Below are positions 23,801 to 33,248 of a stretch of DNA of 64,000 bases, in pieces. The stretch's first letter is position 1. Each line of letters starts with the position of its first letter. Origin of the DNA: Annulohypoxylon bovei var. microspora (taxonomy: Eukaryota > Ascomycota > Sordariomycetes > Xylariales > Hypoxylaceae); assembly GCA_022836615.1 (NCBI GenBank), contig MU405261.1, forward strand, positions 1 through 64,000, given 5' to 3'. The translations under genes and the position numbers were made by a program. Under the pieces are notes generated by a model. The model saw only the letters and a program-made list of their open reading frames with translations, did not search any database and was not told the origin of the DNA.

Positions 23801-24837
23801 CAGGCGTCCTGCGAGGACTTGGGGGTAACACCCGGGGACTCTCGGGAATATATAGAGCGCATCCCTGTGGACGCCCATCGAAGACCGGGGCGGGGAAGTC
23901 TATGAGATTTGGCACCCGGAAGTGGGTTGCCGGTATTCAAGTGTGGTACCGCCCATGGCATTACAGACATGACAAGAAAACCTTTTCTTTGTCAAGACTC
24001 GCTTGTCGCCCTCCAACCTGAGGTGTTCTGTCGAACGATGGTTCAATGTCTAGAGTGGAGTCTGTACGGCTGAAGCTCAGACACGTTCAAACACCTGATT
24101 CTAACAAGCTCACGGGGAGCTCAACCTCCCCTGTCGGAACATACTCCGGAGTAGCCGGAGGGACAACAAGCGTGACAAGCGATGTGGGTTTGCCATCGCT
24201 ACCCACAATACTTCGGGTGGGAGTAGAATATCTCACCGGGGAATTTCACGTGGACCTACTACCGCTCCGGCGCAGGACGGAAGGTGAGTTATCATTAACT
24301 GGGCCTACCCCAGATATGGACTTCCTCTGTCGCACTGGAGGATTTCCCACGCACTAACTAGAGAGACACACTCGGAGTGGACAACTCTGGACATTGATCT
24401 CGCTGTGGAGCAAATCGCTCACTTTCCTGACTAATAACTGGGAAGTTCACCCTTGGGTATTAGGGGAAAATAAGAAGCAATCGGCGATGCGGAAAAAGGA
24501 GACGGCATGAGGGAATAGGAGTTGCGTAGCAGGCGGCTATTAAACCTGTAACATCCAATAGGATAGATTTAGACCCTTCGACACCACATGTCGTTATTAA
24601 CTCACTTGTACTTAGCTTGGATTCAAGACCTCTAGTTGGCGATAGAATATACACTGACATATTTGATAATCCACAACATAACCAGCATGACCCAAAATCT
24701 CTGTTCCTACCTACCTAGGTACTTACCTAGGTAGGTATGTATTCTATGCCATCTATATTCTAGCAAGGAGCACGCACGCATGTGACATGTACAGTACATT
24801 CACCCCTTGGACCCAGCCCACCATTCGGGCAAACCTC
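20859..24837. other. 4-kb gap with possible decayed coding
   Basis: No intact gene is supported. 20.9-23.2 kb is A/T-leaning with TACCTACCTA runs. Between about 23.2 and 24.4 kb the composition is more balanced and fragments in different frames look protein-like (for example PGNFTWTYYRSGAGRK, ending at a GTGAGT donor-like site near 24,281) but are broken by stops. This may be a degraded gene of unknown type. The interval ends just after a perfect inverted repeat near 24.7 kb. Confidence 0.45.
24709..24736. terminator. Perfect 13-bp inverted repeat after SEC18
   Basis: ACCTACCTAGGTA, a 2-nt spacer, then TACCTAGGTAGGT: a perfect palindromic arrangement about 100 bp beyond the SEC18 stop codon. 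It could form a hairpin in the 3' UTR. It is also the strongest case of the CCTAGG-centred motif that recurs through the intergenic DNA of this window. A role in transcript ending is only a guess. Confidence 0.35.
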
Positions 24838-27516
24838 CTAGTACCCCTGAGGATTCCGCGCAGCTATGATAGCGCTGATATCCTCCGCCAAGCTTATAGG
24901 CATGGGATCCCTAACGGCCGCCGTCTCGAGCGCCGAGAACACCGCCTTGACGCCTATGCCGACATCCTGTCCGCCCGTCAGGGTCTGCAGCTCGTTGAGA
25001 GCCTCGTTGATGTCGACGGGCCCGTTGAACTTGCCCGAAGCCGCTAGGAGGGCCTGGAGCTCGCGGTGGTCCTTGACGGCCGGCACGGCGATCTCTCGGT
25101 CCCAGGCGAAGACGCCGTGCTGGTCGAGCATAGACCGTTGGCTCGTCGTCGCTATGATGAGAAGTCTTCGGCCCTGTAAAGTTGTTAGCTTAGCCTAGCA
25201 CGAGATTTAAATATGTGCTGAGATACGTACCTTAGGTGGTCGGGTCTCTAGCACAGCGCCCAAGTACTGCACGACGGCGTTGGAGAATCGCGGGCCGATA
25301 GGGTTCCAGTCGATGATCTTCTCGACGCTGTCTAGGATCACGATGGAAAGCGCTGACTTGTAAGCATCGGAGAACACGCGCCGAAGATGCTCGAGCTTGG
25401 CCCCTTCGTTGGTTCCGACGTCAATCGGTCTGACCAGTTTAACGAACGGGAATTCCGATTTCAGCCCGATCTCCGCGGCCAAGGCCGTCTTTCCCGCTCC
25501 GTGGGGGCCGTGGACTAGGACGGAGAATAGAGGAGATTTCTCGGATGTTCGGACTGCTTGGACGAAGCTGAGACCAGTAGAGAGGATAGACTGGATGTGG
25601 GGGCTGTAGTCGATGATTCCGTAGGGGGAAGCGCCGCTGAGTTCTTCCTCAGAGACACCAAAGGCTGGTTTGACGTCTTCTAGCGCCCTCATGAAGTCGG
25701 CCCGCGTTAACATGACATCCTGGGGGTTGCCGCTGACGCCGGTAACATCTCCGAGCCTCGTATGCCTGGTGAAGGCATAGGACAGAGCCGCTTTGACGAG
25801 ACCAGAAATCTCCGCACCTGAGTAGTTCTTGGTCAAGTGGGCGAGTTCTTCTAGGCTGACATCGTCACCTAATTTATTAATAGCCCTGATTTTGGAGGTG
25901 TGGATCTGTATTGAATTAGTGGATAGTTCTAAAACCAGAGTGTATATACAGTTCCAATTATGTAATAATTCTCTTATGAGTTTCATCGAGAAACCATGAT
26001 TTCTAAAATAGGTAGAGGGGGGAAATAAATAATTCTGGCAGCGACTCACGTTTAGAATCTGTATTCGGCCGTGCTCATCAGGCAATGAAATCTCCACGTG
26101 CACCTCGAGACGCCCCGGTCGCAATAAAGCATCGTCGATCATGTCCTTCCGGTTAGTCATACCAATAAGCAAGATATTGTTGAGCTGGTCTACTCCATCA
26201 AGTTTAGACAGAAGCTGGTTGACTACGCTGTCGCCAACACCAGTGCCCCCTGACCCGCTACCTCTCTGCTTGCAGACTGCGTCCAGTTCATCGAAGATAA
26301 TGATATGCAAGCCACTCTCTTCACCCTTCTCCTTGTACTCTTTCTCCGCATCCGCAAACATCTTTCTGACGTTCTCTTCTGACTGACCTACGTATTTATT
26401 AAGAATTTCAGGGCCGTTGATAATCTTCGGCTCTCTTGCATTGAGCATTTTGCCGATTTGTCTGGCAATAAGTGTTTTACCCGTTCCTGGCGGACCATAG
26501 AGCAAGACACCCTTCACGTGGGAGATGCCCATCTGCTCAACTAGGCCTGGAGGGAAAACACGAGATGCGAAAGCACGTCTGAAAATCGTGCTAAATTCAT
26601 CGTCTAGACCACCAATACCCATATCGGCGAACTTAAAGTCTGGTCGGAGTATAGCATTGGTGGCAGGTCGTTTTGTCGAACCCTTCAGCTTGATAGGGTT
26701 TTTGGCATCTTTGAAGAAGTTGATCTCAGATGTTTCTGCTACCAACAAACCCCGCGTGTCAGGCCTCGATGATGATTCGGCAGACTCGCCTTTTTCGCCT
26801 CCGAGTAGTTCAAGAAGCTGAACCGTCTTGATGACGAACATCAACGGTATTCCCCTGTAATCCATCAACAATCGTTGACCGGGGGCGAAGATTTGGCCCT
26901 GGAACATTTTGGTGAAGTTATCCGCAAGCTCGTCCTGGTCGTATGGTACATCTGTTACCTTCCGCTGGGACGCGAACCCCACCTCGATATCCATGGCGCC
27001 GAGGGGGACTTTGTTGTCGAATCTTTCGCCAATGACGACGTCGGTCATACTAATACCGCACCATGTTCGCTGGGGATCAGAGAGACTTATGCATCCGGGT
27101 GGGATATACTCGGTCGGGCGAGCGGTCACGACGAAGGCTCCATTTAGTAGGATATGTATGTCCTTTCCGTACGGATCAGGGGGGAAGTCTTGAGGAGAGA
27201 CGGCGCAAAGGTTGCTGAAGATGTACTGCTGAGCCATGTCACCCTTGTCTAACTTTGCTAATCTAAGCTGGACGGGGCGGCCGGCAGGGGCGCTGGGTCG
27301 GGTGTTCCTCTGTTGGGGTGGCATGTTGTTCCCTCCGTAGCCTGGCGACGACGCACCGTATGCACCTCTCGGATCGTATTCGGGGGGGCCGGCGTAGTCT
27401 CGCGTCGGTCGGTTTTGGGGGACTTGATTGTATCCACCTTGATCTTGTTGTTGGACCTGGCGTCCGGGCAATCCTCCACGGGGCCCTCTACCGAAGAGGT
27501 TGTTTCGCATATCCAT
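24838..27516 (-). CDS. sec18: Vesicular-fusion ATPase Sec18/NSF
   Basis: AAA+ ATPase that disassembles SNARE complexes after membrane fusion, acting with alpha-SNAP/Sec17 as a hexamer on secretory and vacuolar membranes. After a Gly/Gln-rich leader (about 75 residues) come the N domain, D1 with Walker A GPPGTGKT (about residue 342), Walker B IIIFDELDA (about 409) and the NRKDMIDDALLRPGR arginine-finger region, then D2 with GPHGAGKT (about 624) and ILDSVEKIIDW ahead of PIGPRFSN. Exons on the minus strand: 27,516-26,050, 25,905-25,231, 25,173-24,838; introns of 144 and 57 nt. The 144-nt intron has no stop in frame. About 825 residues, normal for fungal Sec18. Essential and single copy in known fungi. 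Confidence 0.95.
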
Positions 27517-27970
27517 CTTGGCGGTATTATGATTAAGAGGCGGTCGTTGGAGGTTTGTTGAGTGTTGTTGTTAAGAGGTAGCTAGGTTCGGTCAGCATAA
27601 AGTAAACCGACGTCAGACTACGTCAATAGGAGAACACACCTATATAAAGCTACCGCACAAACTCGTACAAATTTCCGTAAATGAAGCTTGAGAGTTGTAA
27701 GTATTCCAGATTTTACAACATCTCTTTCTTTATAGGTTCAAGAGGATAACAACTTGTAGTTGTAAAAGTTGTGGGCGGAAGTTTAAAGATCAAAAAGACA
27801 AGTTGCTGTTCGTTGTAGGGCTGTAATGAGCAACCTGAGGTCAGCGGGCAAGGCGGATCGGTTACGTCGCAGCTCCCGTTTCAAAGTTAAAACAATCACG
27901 CTAGTCCCAGTAAGGCTTAGAGGCTCCCTGCCCCGGGTAGCGGGGTAATTAGGTAATCTTCTACTTGCAA
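27517..27970. promoter_or_regulatory. Upstream region of SEC18
   Basis: 454 bp between the SEC18 start and the end of the broken HET remnant. It should hold the SEC18 promoter and 5' UTR. There are no coding signs and no motif I can assign with confidence. Confidence 0.45.
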
Positions 27971-29165
27971 TTAAATGAGAACAACTGGACTTGGCATTTC
28001 CCCTTCTTTCATCGAAGCTTCAGCAAACTCTCCATCCATAATGCCATGAACATATGAATCTCCAATAAAGGTATACTCAGGCTTCGAGTCCTTTTTTGAT
28101 CTCTCGCCTAAGGAGCGCAATACTAGAGGTACTCTACCCCCGTTAAGTATCCATATCTCATCGCCCTCCTGCGCATCCTCCGGTGCCAGCCCCAGGTATC
28201 CTTTCTTCGAGATGAACAATTTTTGACCCGAACGCTTTAATGACATGTGGGTAATTTTCTTCTCCCCGTCCAGATATATCACGGTACTTGTGGCGAATTA
28301 GGACTTCCCACCACCAAGTATCATGAAGAGATCTCGTCTTTCCATCCGCTTTTTTCAGCAGGTTAGGACTGGTCAAATCCGTGTTCATACAAAGAACTCT
28401 CCAGTATGCATCTATAACGGTTGATCCAGATATGTAAGGTTTTTCCGGCTCCTCATCAATATTGACCATGTTGCGCCAATTCTGGAACACATCTTGCTTA
28501 ATTGCTTGAGCTTGGAAAACCATAGCTTTACCAAGCTCGGCAATTTGATCACAGAAAAGCCCCTGCAACGGTCGATGGTCACTCCAATCAGGAACCCACG
28601 AAGGTAAGTTGTGCTTCATTTGTTTATCGTTTTTAATTGTTCTCGCATTACGTGTATCTGTGCTCTGCGACTTTGGTATGATGTGGGACAAAACATCTAA
28701 GTTCCCAGACTTTTTGATACACTCGACAGTGACTAACGAATAAATGACATCAACGGTCTTGTCATAATCGATGATATCCTTAGGGAGGTCATTTGTCAAG
28801 CATAGGACTCTAAAGACTTTATCCCGAGGGTCTGTAGCTAGACGATAGCGAAACTTGGATGCAACCTCCAGGAACTCTGACCGGTCGCTTTTGTTTTTGA
28901 AGCTTCATTAGGCTCACCATCCTCTGCAAAGATTGGGATAACTCAAGCTCCATACCCCTAATTCCATATTTTCCTTCGATATTTATCATATTGCAGCAAC
29001 CGACACGACTGAAGTGATGAAAGAAACTTTCCACGATGCCATCCATTTCACCGTGTTGGAAAATGAAGGACCCGCACATATAAATGAATGATTTTGCGAG
29101 AGCGGCTTCCTGCAATGTCCAGATACGCGTGTACCAAGCATTCTTTAGCCACATGAGCAGCCCTA
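27971..29165 (-). pseudogene. Truncated, frame-broken HET-domain gene
   Basis: Minus-strand pieces in three frames make the C-terminal two thirds of a HET (het-6-like) protein: WYTRIWTLQEAALAKSFIYM in the first; RYRLATDPRDKVFRVLCLTN and SWVPDWSD in the second; KLFISKKGYLGLAPEDAQEG, EIWILNGGRVPLVLR and DSYVHGIMDGE in the third. The frame changes lie near 28,890 and 28,270, and no plausible intron restores them. The N-terminal HET core (the SYxWG block) is missing: at about 29,165 the sequence passes into an ankyrin frame on the other strand. A sequencing error could explain one shift but not the missing start. Best read as a pseudogene. Confidence 0.75.
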
Positions 29166-29930
29166 ATGGTGGAGCTTCGACCTCCTTTACACTTCGCCAT
29201 TCACGAGAAAAGCCCAGCAATGGTCCCGGCTCTCCTCGACTGTGGTGTTCAAGCTAGTGCCAAAGACTCGAATGGTTTCCCTGCTCTTACACTGGGTATT
29301 ATAAAAGGCAGTTTGAAAATCATAGATTTGCTCTACCAAAGAGGCGCGAGCTTGAATGAGCGCGGTGAAAGACCATACCCCCCTATTTTCGCCGCTGTTA
29401 TGACGAAACAAGAACACATTATAGAATGGTTATTGCAAAAAGGTGTCGATGCGCGCTGTATCGGGGCTGGTGGAGAGACGCCTCTATATATGGCATCAAA
29501 GCTTGGGTTATCGTCAGTTGTACGCAACCTACTTGCGTATTTTCAACTCGACGTTAGCGAGAAGTGCCCTGAAGTAAACGTGGCGTGTGCTGGAAAAAGG
29601 ACGCCACTCTATGTTGTTGTAGAGAATGAGCATCTCAGCGTCATAAATATTCTAGTTGAAGCAGGTGCCGACCTCGACGTTGAAGACAGTCTGTTCAGAA
29701 CACCTTTGCATCTCGCCGGGAAGCATGAAAACAAGAATGTTCAAGAGTTCTTACTAGAACATGGAGCGCAGCAACCGTCTCCGCGATCTCAACCTCGCGA
29801 TATAATCGTTGTGCTTGAGAACGGGATGAATCTACGGGCGACTATTGCGGTTCAAGGACAAAGTGTCTTAACTAATCAGGACATCACCAAGTTTGTACAA
29901 GGCCTTGAACTTCCAGTCAAAGTCAAGTAG
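29166..29930 (+). CDS. Ankyrin-repeat protein, probably 5'-truncated
   Basis: An open frame of 254 residues. Ankyrin units can be followed from the first residues: PPLHFAIHEKSPAMVPALLD, then ALTLGIIKGSLKIIDLL, PIFAAVMTKQEHIIEWLL, TPLYMASKLGLSSVVRNLL, TPLYVVVENEHLSVINILV and TPLHLAGKHENKNVQEFL. Ankyrin repeats bind other proteins. A tail of about 50 residues follows. Because repeats begin directly at the ATG and the sequence to the left belongs to a HET gene on the opposite strand, the 5' part of a larger gene (often a HET- or NACHT-ankyrin protein in fungi) was probably lost. It may be expressed or a pseudogene; the frame itself is intact. Confidence 0.65.
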   Translation: MVELRPPLHFAIHEKSPAMVPALLDCGVQASAKDSNGFPALTLGIIKGSLKIIDLLYQRGASLNERGERPYPPIFAAVMTKQEHIIEWLLQKGVDARCIGAGGETPLYMASKLGLSSVVRNLLAYFQLDVSEKCPEVNVACAGKRTPLYVVVENEHLSVINILVEAGADLDVEDSLFRTPLHLAGKHENKNVQEFLLEHGAQQPSPRSQPRDIIVVLENGMNLRATIAVQGQSVLTNQDITKFVQGLELPVKVK

Positions 29931-30711
29931 GTTAGATTTGCTGAGGAAAGCGTTTAAGTGGGCATGGCCGTCGAAATAGATGATCTAGGTACTTAGTCCC
30001 TAAGATACCTAGGTTAGTTGCAGTCGGTAATCTGAAATAAGTCGAATTAACAATGATTGTAATTGGAAATGATTACGTTTGGGGGTTCAGCCTCCCATGT
30101 AATATCGTTGGGTACTGTGGCAGTGAGAAGAGAGAGGTACACCAATAGTCGACAAAAAATTTTCATTGGACGCCAACAGTCGCCGGATGACACTATGTTT
30201 ACATCTGGTAGCTACCTATAAGGTTACTGGAATTATACCCAACATCCCCCTTAGCATGTCGATGTAACCCTAAATATTACTCACGAGCCTGAGAGTATCT
30301 ACCTAGGTAGGTAAGCTCAAAGCTTGCGTATTATTTCCAGCGGTTCATGCATTGGCCACTTGGGCAAATCTGAGTGGTCATATCTACCACAATAGGCCTC
30401 CTAGTTAAAGCTTCGCCTCAAATTTTCTCGGGACGTCACGCGTAGGTAGTAACGTTTGATGACGTTCATATGCATATATTTCACAGCCTACCTACCGACG
30501 TAGCCACTGTAGACACCTAATTAGAAAAGTATAAACCGTTTCTAACCCTAGACAGTACCTTCTGTTAACTGTTAACCAATTTATAGTTCCATCATTATCC
30601 TTTCTTCAACCCCTATTCTACCGAACAACAACACTCGGTACCTATATAAATTCTTCGGCCACCCATTTATCTAGTGGATGTTTAGCTGTTTCTCTGTCTT
30701 TCTCTGCCACG
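29931..30711. other. Intergenic, nothing recognised
   Basis: About 780 bp without coding signs. It contains CTACCTAGGTAGGTA near 30,300 and TACCTAGGTTAG near 30,006, further cases of the recurrent palindromic motif. Confidence 0.55.
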
Positions 30712-31654
30712 ATGGATGGCCGAATTGGCATATATCTGTTGGCAATTTGGCTTGGTCGCAAACTATCAATTATACCAGTCAGAGTTATGATTGTTCTCAT
30801 AGTCCTGTTGTGCGGAGCCTCAGGCGTCTTAGCCCGCCCCACGGTTAGTTCATATTCCCATACTTACCTAATCTCGATAATAAAACTTACATACCTATAG
30901 CACCCTGTTGCCGATTCTGTGGCGTATCCTCTTATCCTTGAAGGCTTAGGTGAGTACATAAGTAGTCCGTTTTTTCTCAGATTCCTTGTATCTTAGTCAT
31001 CATATCCCAGAGTCGCTAGGGAGCTTTTGGTAACAATATTATTACATTATTTTCTTTATATGACCTAGATAGCTTCGAATTTAAGCTAGCCTTAGTTTAG
31101 GGACGATAATTGCAACTTACCATAGGCTAAGTAGCCCTTGAAGTGTTTATACCAAGGTCTCGGTATTCTCTTGACTTTGTGGTGTACTAACTATTATATG
31201 TACCAATTTAGTTGAATTATGTTCATCAACTGGCAATGCTCAGAACAGTGATTCTTTGGTACTACAAAGTAAAACATACTATCTCACCGTAACTGGGACT
31301 GTATTCACTGCTCTGGGTGTCTGCCTCTCCCTCATTGGAACCTCCATGGCAGTTATCGAATTCAGACAACGAATGAAGGACCGAGTCACCAACGAAGCTA
31401 GCAGAGAAATGGTGCATTCGCACAATCAGGCTAATATGAGGCAATTGTTGGCGGAGGAGCTTGTCTTGCTATTATCCCAATCCTTATCCGAGTCAAGGTA
31501 TCGCCGTATCGACTTTGCCGTGGCCAGCGGCGTGTCTAGCGACGTGGTTAGCGGCATGTCCAATCGCACAATACGCATTCAGGATGTGGGGGATATCCCA
31601 TTAACCACAAGTCGTCACCCCCCATATAGATCAGCTAATCGTGGACAACAATAA
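30712..31654 (+). CDS. Small putative membrane protein, two hydrophobic segments
   Basis: Three exons (30,712-30,843; 30,901-30,949; 31,212-31,654) with GT-AG introns of 57 and 262 nt keep frame and give about 207 residues. The N terminus carries one hydrophobic stretch (VRVMIVLIVLLCGASGVLA, signal peptide or anchor). After about 45 polar residues a second helix appears (TVTGTVFTALGVCLSLIGTS), then a basic, Ser- and Arg-rich tail of about 100 residues. No known domain is recognised. The layout suggests a one- or two-pass protein of the secretory system. The middle exon is only 49 nt, and the gene model rests on splice-site reading alone. Confidence 0.5.
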
Positions 31655-32446
31655 CTCACACAGTACTATACTGAGTTATGAGAGGATTGAAGACTTATGC
31701 TAATAAAAGGGGAAACATGTGGCAACCTGAACCTAATGAGGTTTTGTTAGTTAGAAGTCTAGTTTGTTAGAGAACTGGCCTGTTGGCTTCCTGATTTGTT
31801 AAAGGCCTTGTCGGATTGTAGTTAAACTTGCATTAGAGGCTCGATTGCATGTAATTAGGAGAGCAAACTTGTTAATGGTTAGGCCTAGGATTGTGAGGAT
31901 AGACAGACATTACATGCATGTAACTATATTATAATTCCATATTTCCAAAATATATTGAAAACTCCCCAGGTAGCAGCAACGTTATTTTACTTCATCCGTA
32001 CATGAATACAGAATCCACGGGGTTAGGGTTAGGAATCAGCTGAGGGGCAAGTGGAAAAGTACGCGCTGCAACAGTTAACTACGAAGGTGGATGCACTGTA
32101 AATAAATTGAATTGGCGGTTTGGCGGTTTCCAACACCTGGACCGGGGTGAGAAAAAAAGTAAACAATAGGACAACAATAATTTAAACTTATTAATGTTAA
32201 CTTATGTATCTAGGTTTTCTAATATACTAACCTTTGATTGGCTAAAAAGAAAGTTTTAATAATGTTGAAGATATCAAGGGATGATTTCGCCCACTAAACC
32301 AACAAAGCTTTAACACCACGCGCCTCATAAATTCATCAATCTGCTAAACCTCCCATTTACTAACACGGAAGTGGAAAGAGCGCTATATACTTTCATCCAG
32401 CTTGGCGACTAGATCACTGATTGATTGTGGGAATTTCTATGTCAAC
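31655..32446. other. Intergenic, with repeat copy
   Basis: About 790 bp without a gene. It contains the second copy of the 53-bp dispersed repeat at 32,094-32,146, about 300 bp upstream of the GNAT gene. Confidence 0.55.
32094..32146. repeat. 53-bp dispersed repeat, copy 2
   Basis: Same orientation as 15,837-15,889 and identical except one A for C. About 16 kb apart, no shared flanks. Confidence 0.8.
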
Positions 32447-33248
32447 ATGGTGCCTCAGCAGAAGCTCCAAATTACATCTGGTGGCAAAGGTTAGACTTCT
32501 ACTCACCGATTGAAACGAACATATTGTCATTTAACCATATCTCCGAGTAGAATATGTCAACAAAACTATCCAAGTATTAACGCCTGCCTTCGAGGGGGAT
32601 CCGGTCTACACGTGGCTCCTACATAACTATCCCCTCTCCAAACACCAATCTGTGCTCTCAAAGCTTTTCCGGGCCTTCTTCACTCAAGGCTCGCTCAATA
32701 ATGGAATATTTATCGAGGTAGGCGATTTTGGCTGCTGCGGTCTTCTCATGCCGCCTGGAGCGAGGGTTGAGAATCCGTGGACCCTGTTACAAGCAGGGCT
32801 AATTCCGGCCCTTTGTACCATAGGCCCAGGATCTTTCAAGGTATGCGATCTCAGCTTCACTTACCAGTCAGGCCAGATGACTAACATAGCTTCTTCGCAG
32901 CGGGCTATTGTTGAATACTCTAGTGGCACTGAACCGATGCTAAAAAAGGCCTTCACCAAAGAAGAGCAGAAAAGCCATTGGTATGTATTCATCATGGGCA
33001 CGGCGGTGGATCGCCGTCGACAAGGCTTTGCAAATGCGTTACTTCTGCATATGCAAGATCGCGCCAGAAATGACGGGCGGCCTATTTGGCTTGAGGCTAC
33101 TACGGAGCAGTCTCGAGAGCTTTATTCAAAGCATGGCTTTGCGACTGTTGGCGAAGTGGTTCTAGGAAAAGGCAAGGTCGGTCCTGACGGCTTGCCAAGA
33201 AAGGGTGGACAGGGGGTTACGATTTGGTCAATGTCATGGCGACCTTGA
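32447..33248 (+). CDS. GNAT-family N-acetyltransferase
   Basis: Exons 32,447-32,489, 32,551-32,840 and 32,901-33,248 give about 226 residues. The first exon supplies MVPQQKLQITSGGK; the second starts EYVNKTIQVLTPAFEGDPV. The acetyl-CoA pyrophosphate loop (motif A) is VDRRRQGFANALLLHM, preceded by the beta strand WYVFIMGT and followed by PIWLEATTEQSRELYSKHGF, the usual C-terminal GNAT motif. It would transfer acetyl from acetyl-CoA to an amine or protein N terminus; the substrate is unknown. The second intron (60 nt) has no stop in frame, so an isoform with 20 extra residues is possible. Confidence 0.82.

Noticed and set aside
29166..29220. N-terminal extension of the HET remnant into the ankyrin gene
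   Set aside because: The minus-strand translation there has no HET motif, while the plus-strand reading is a clear ankyrin unit.
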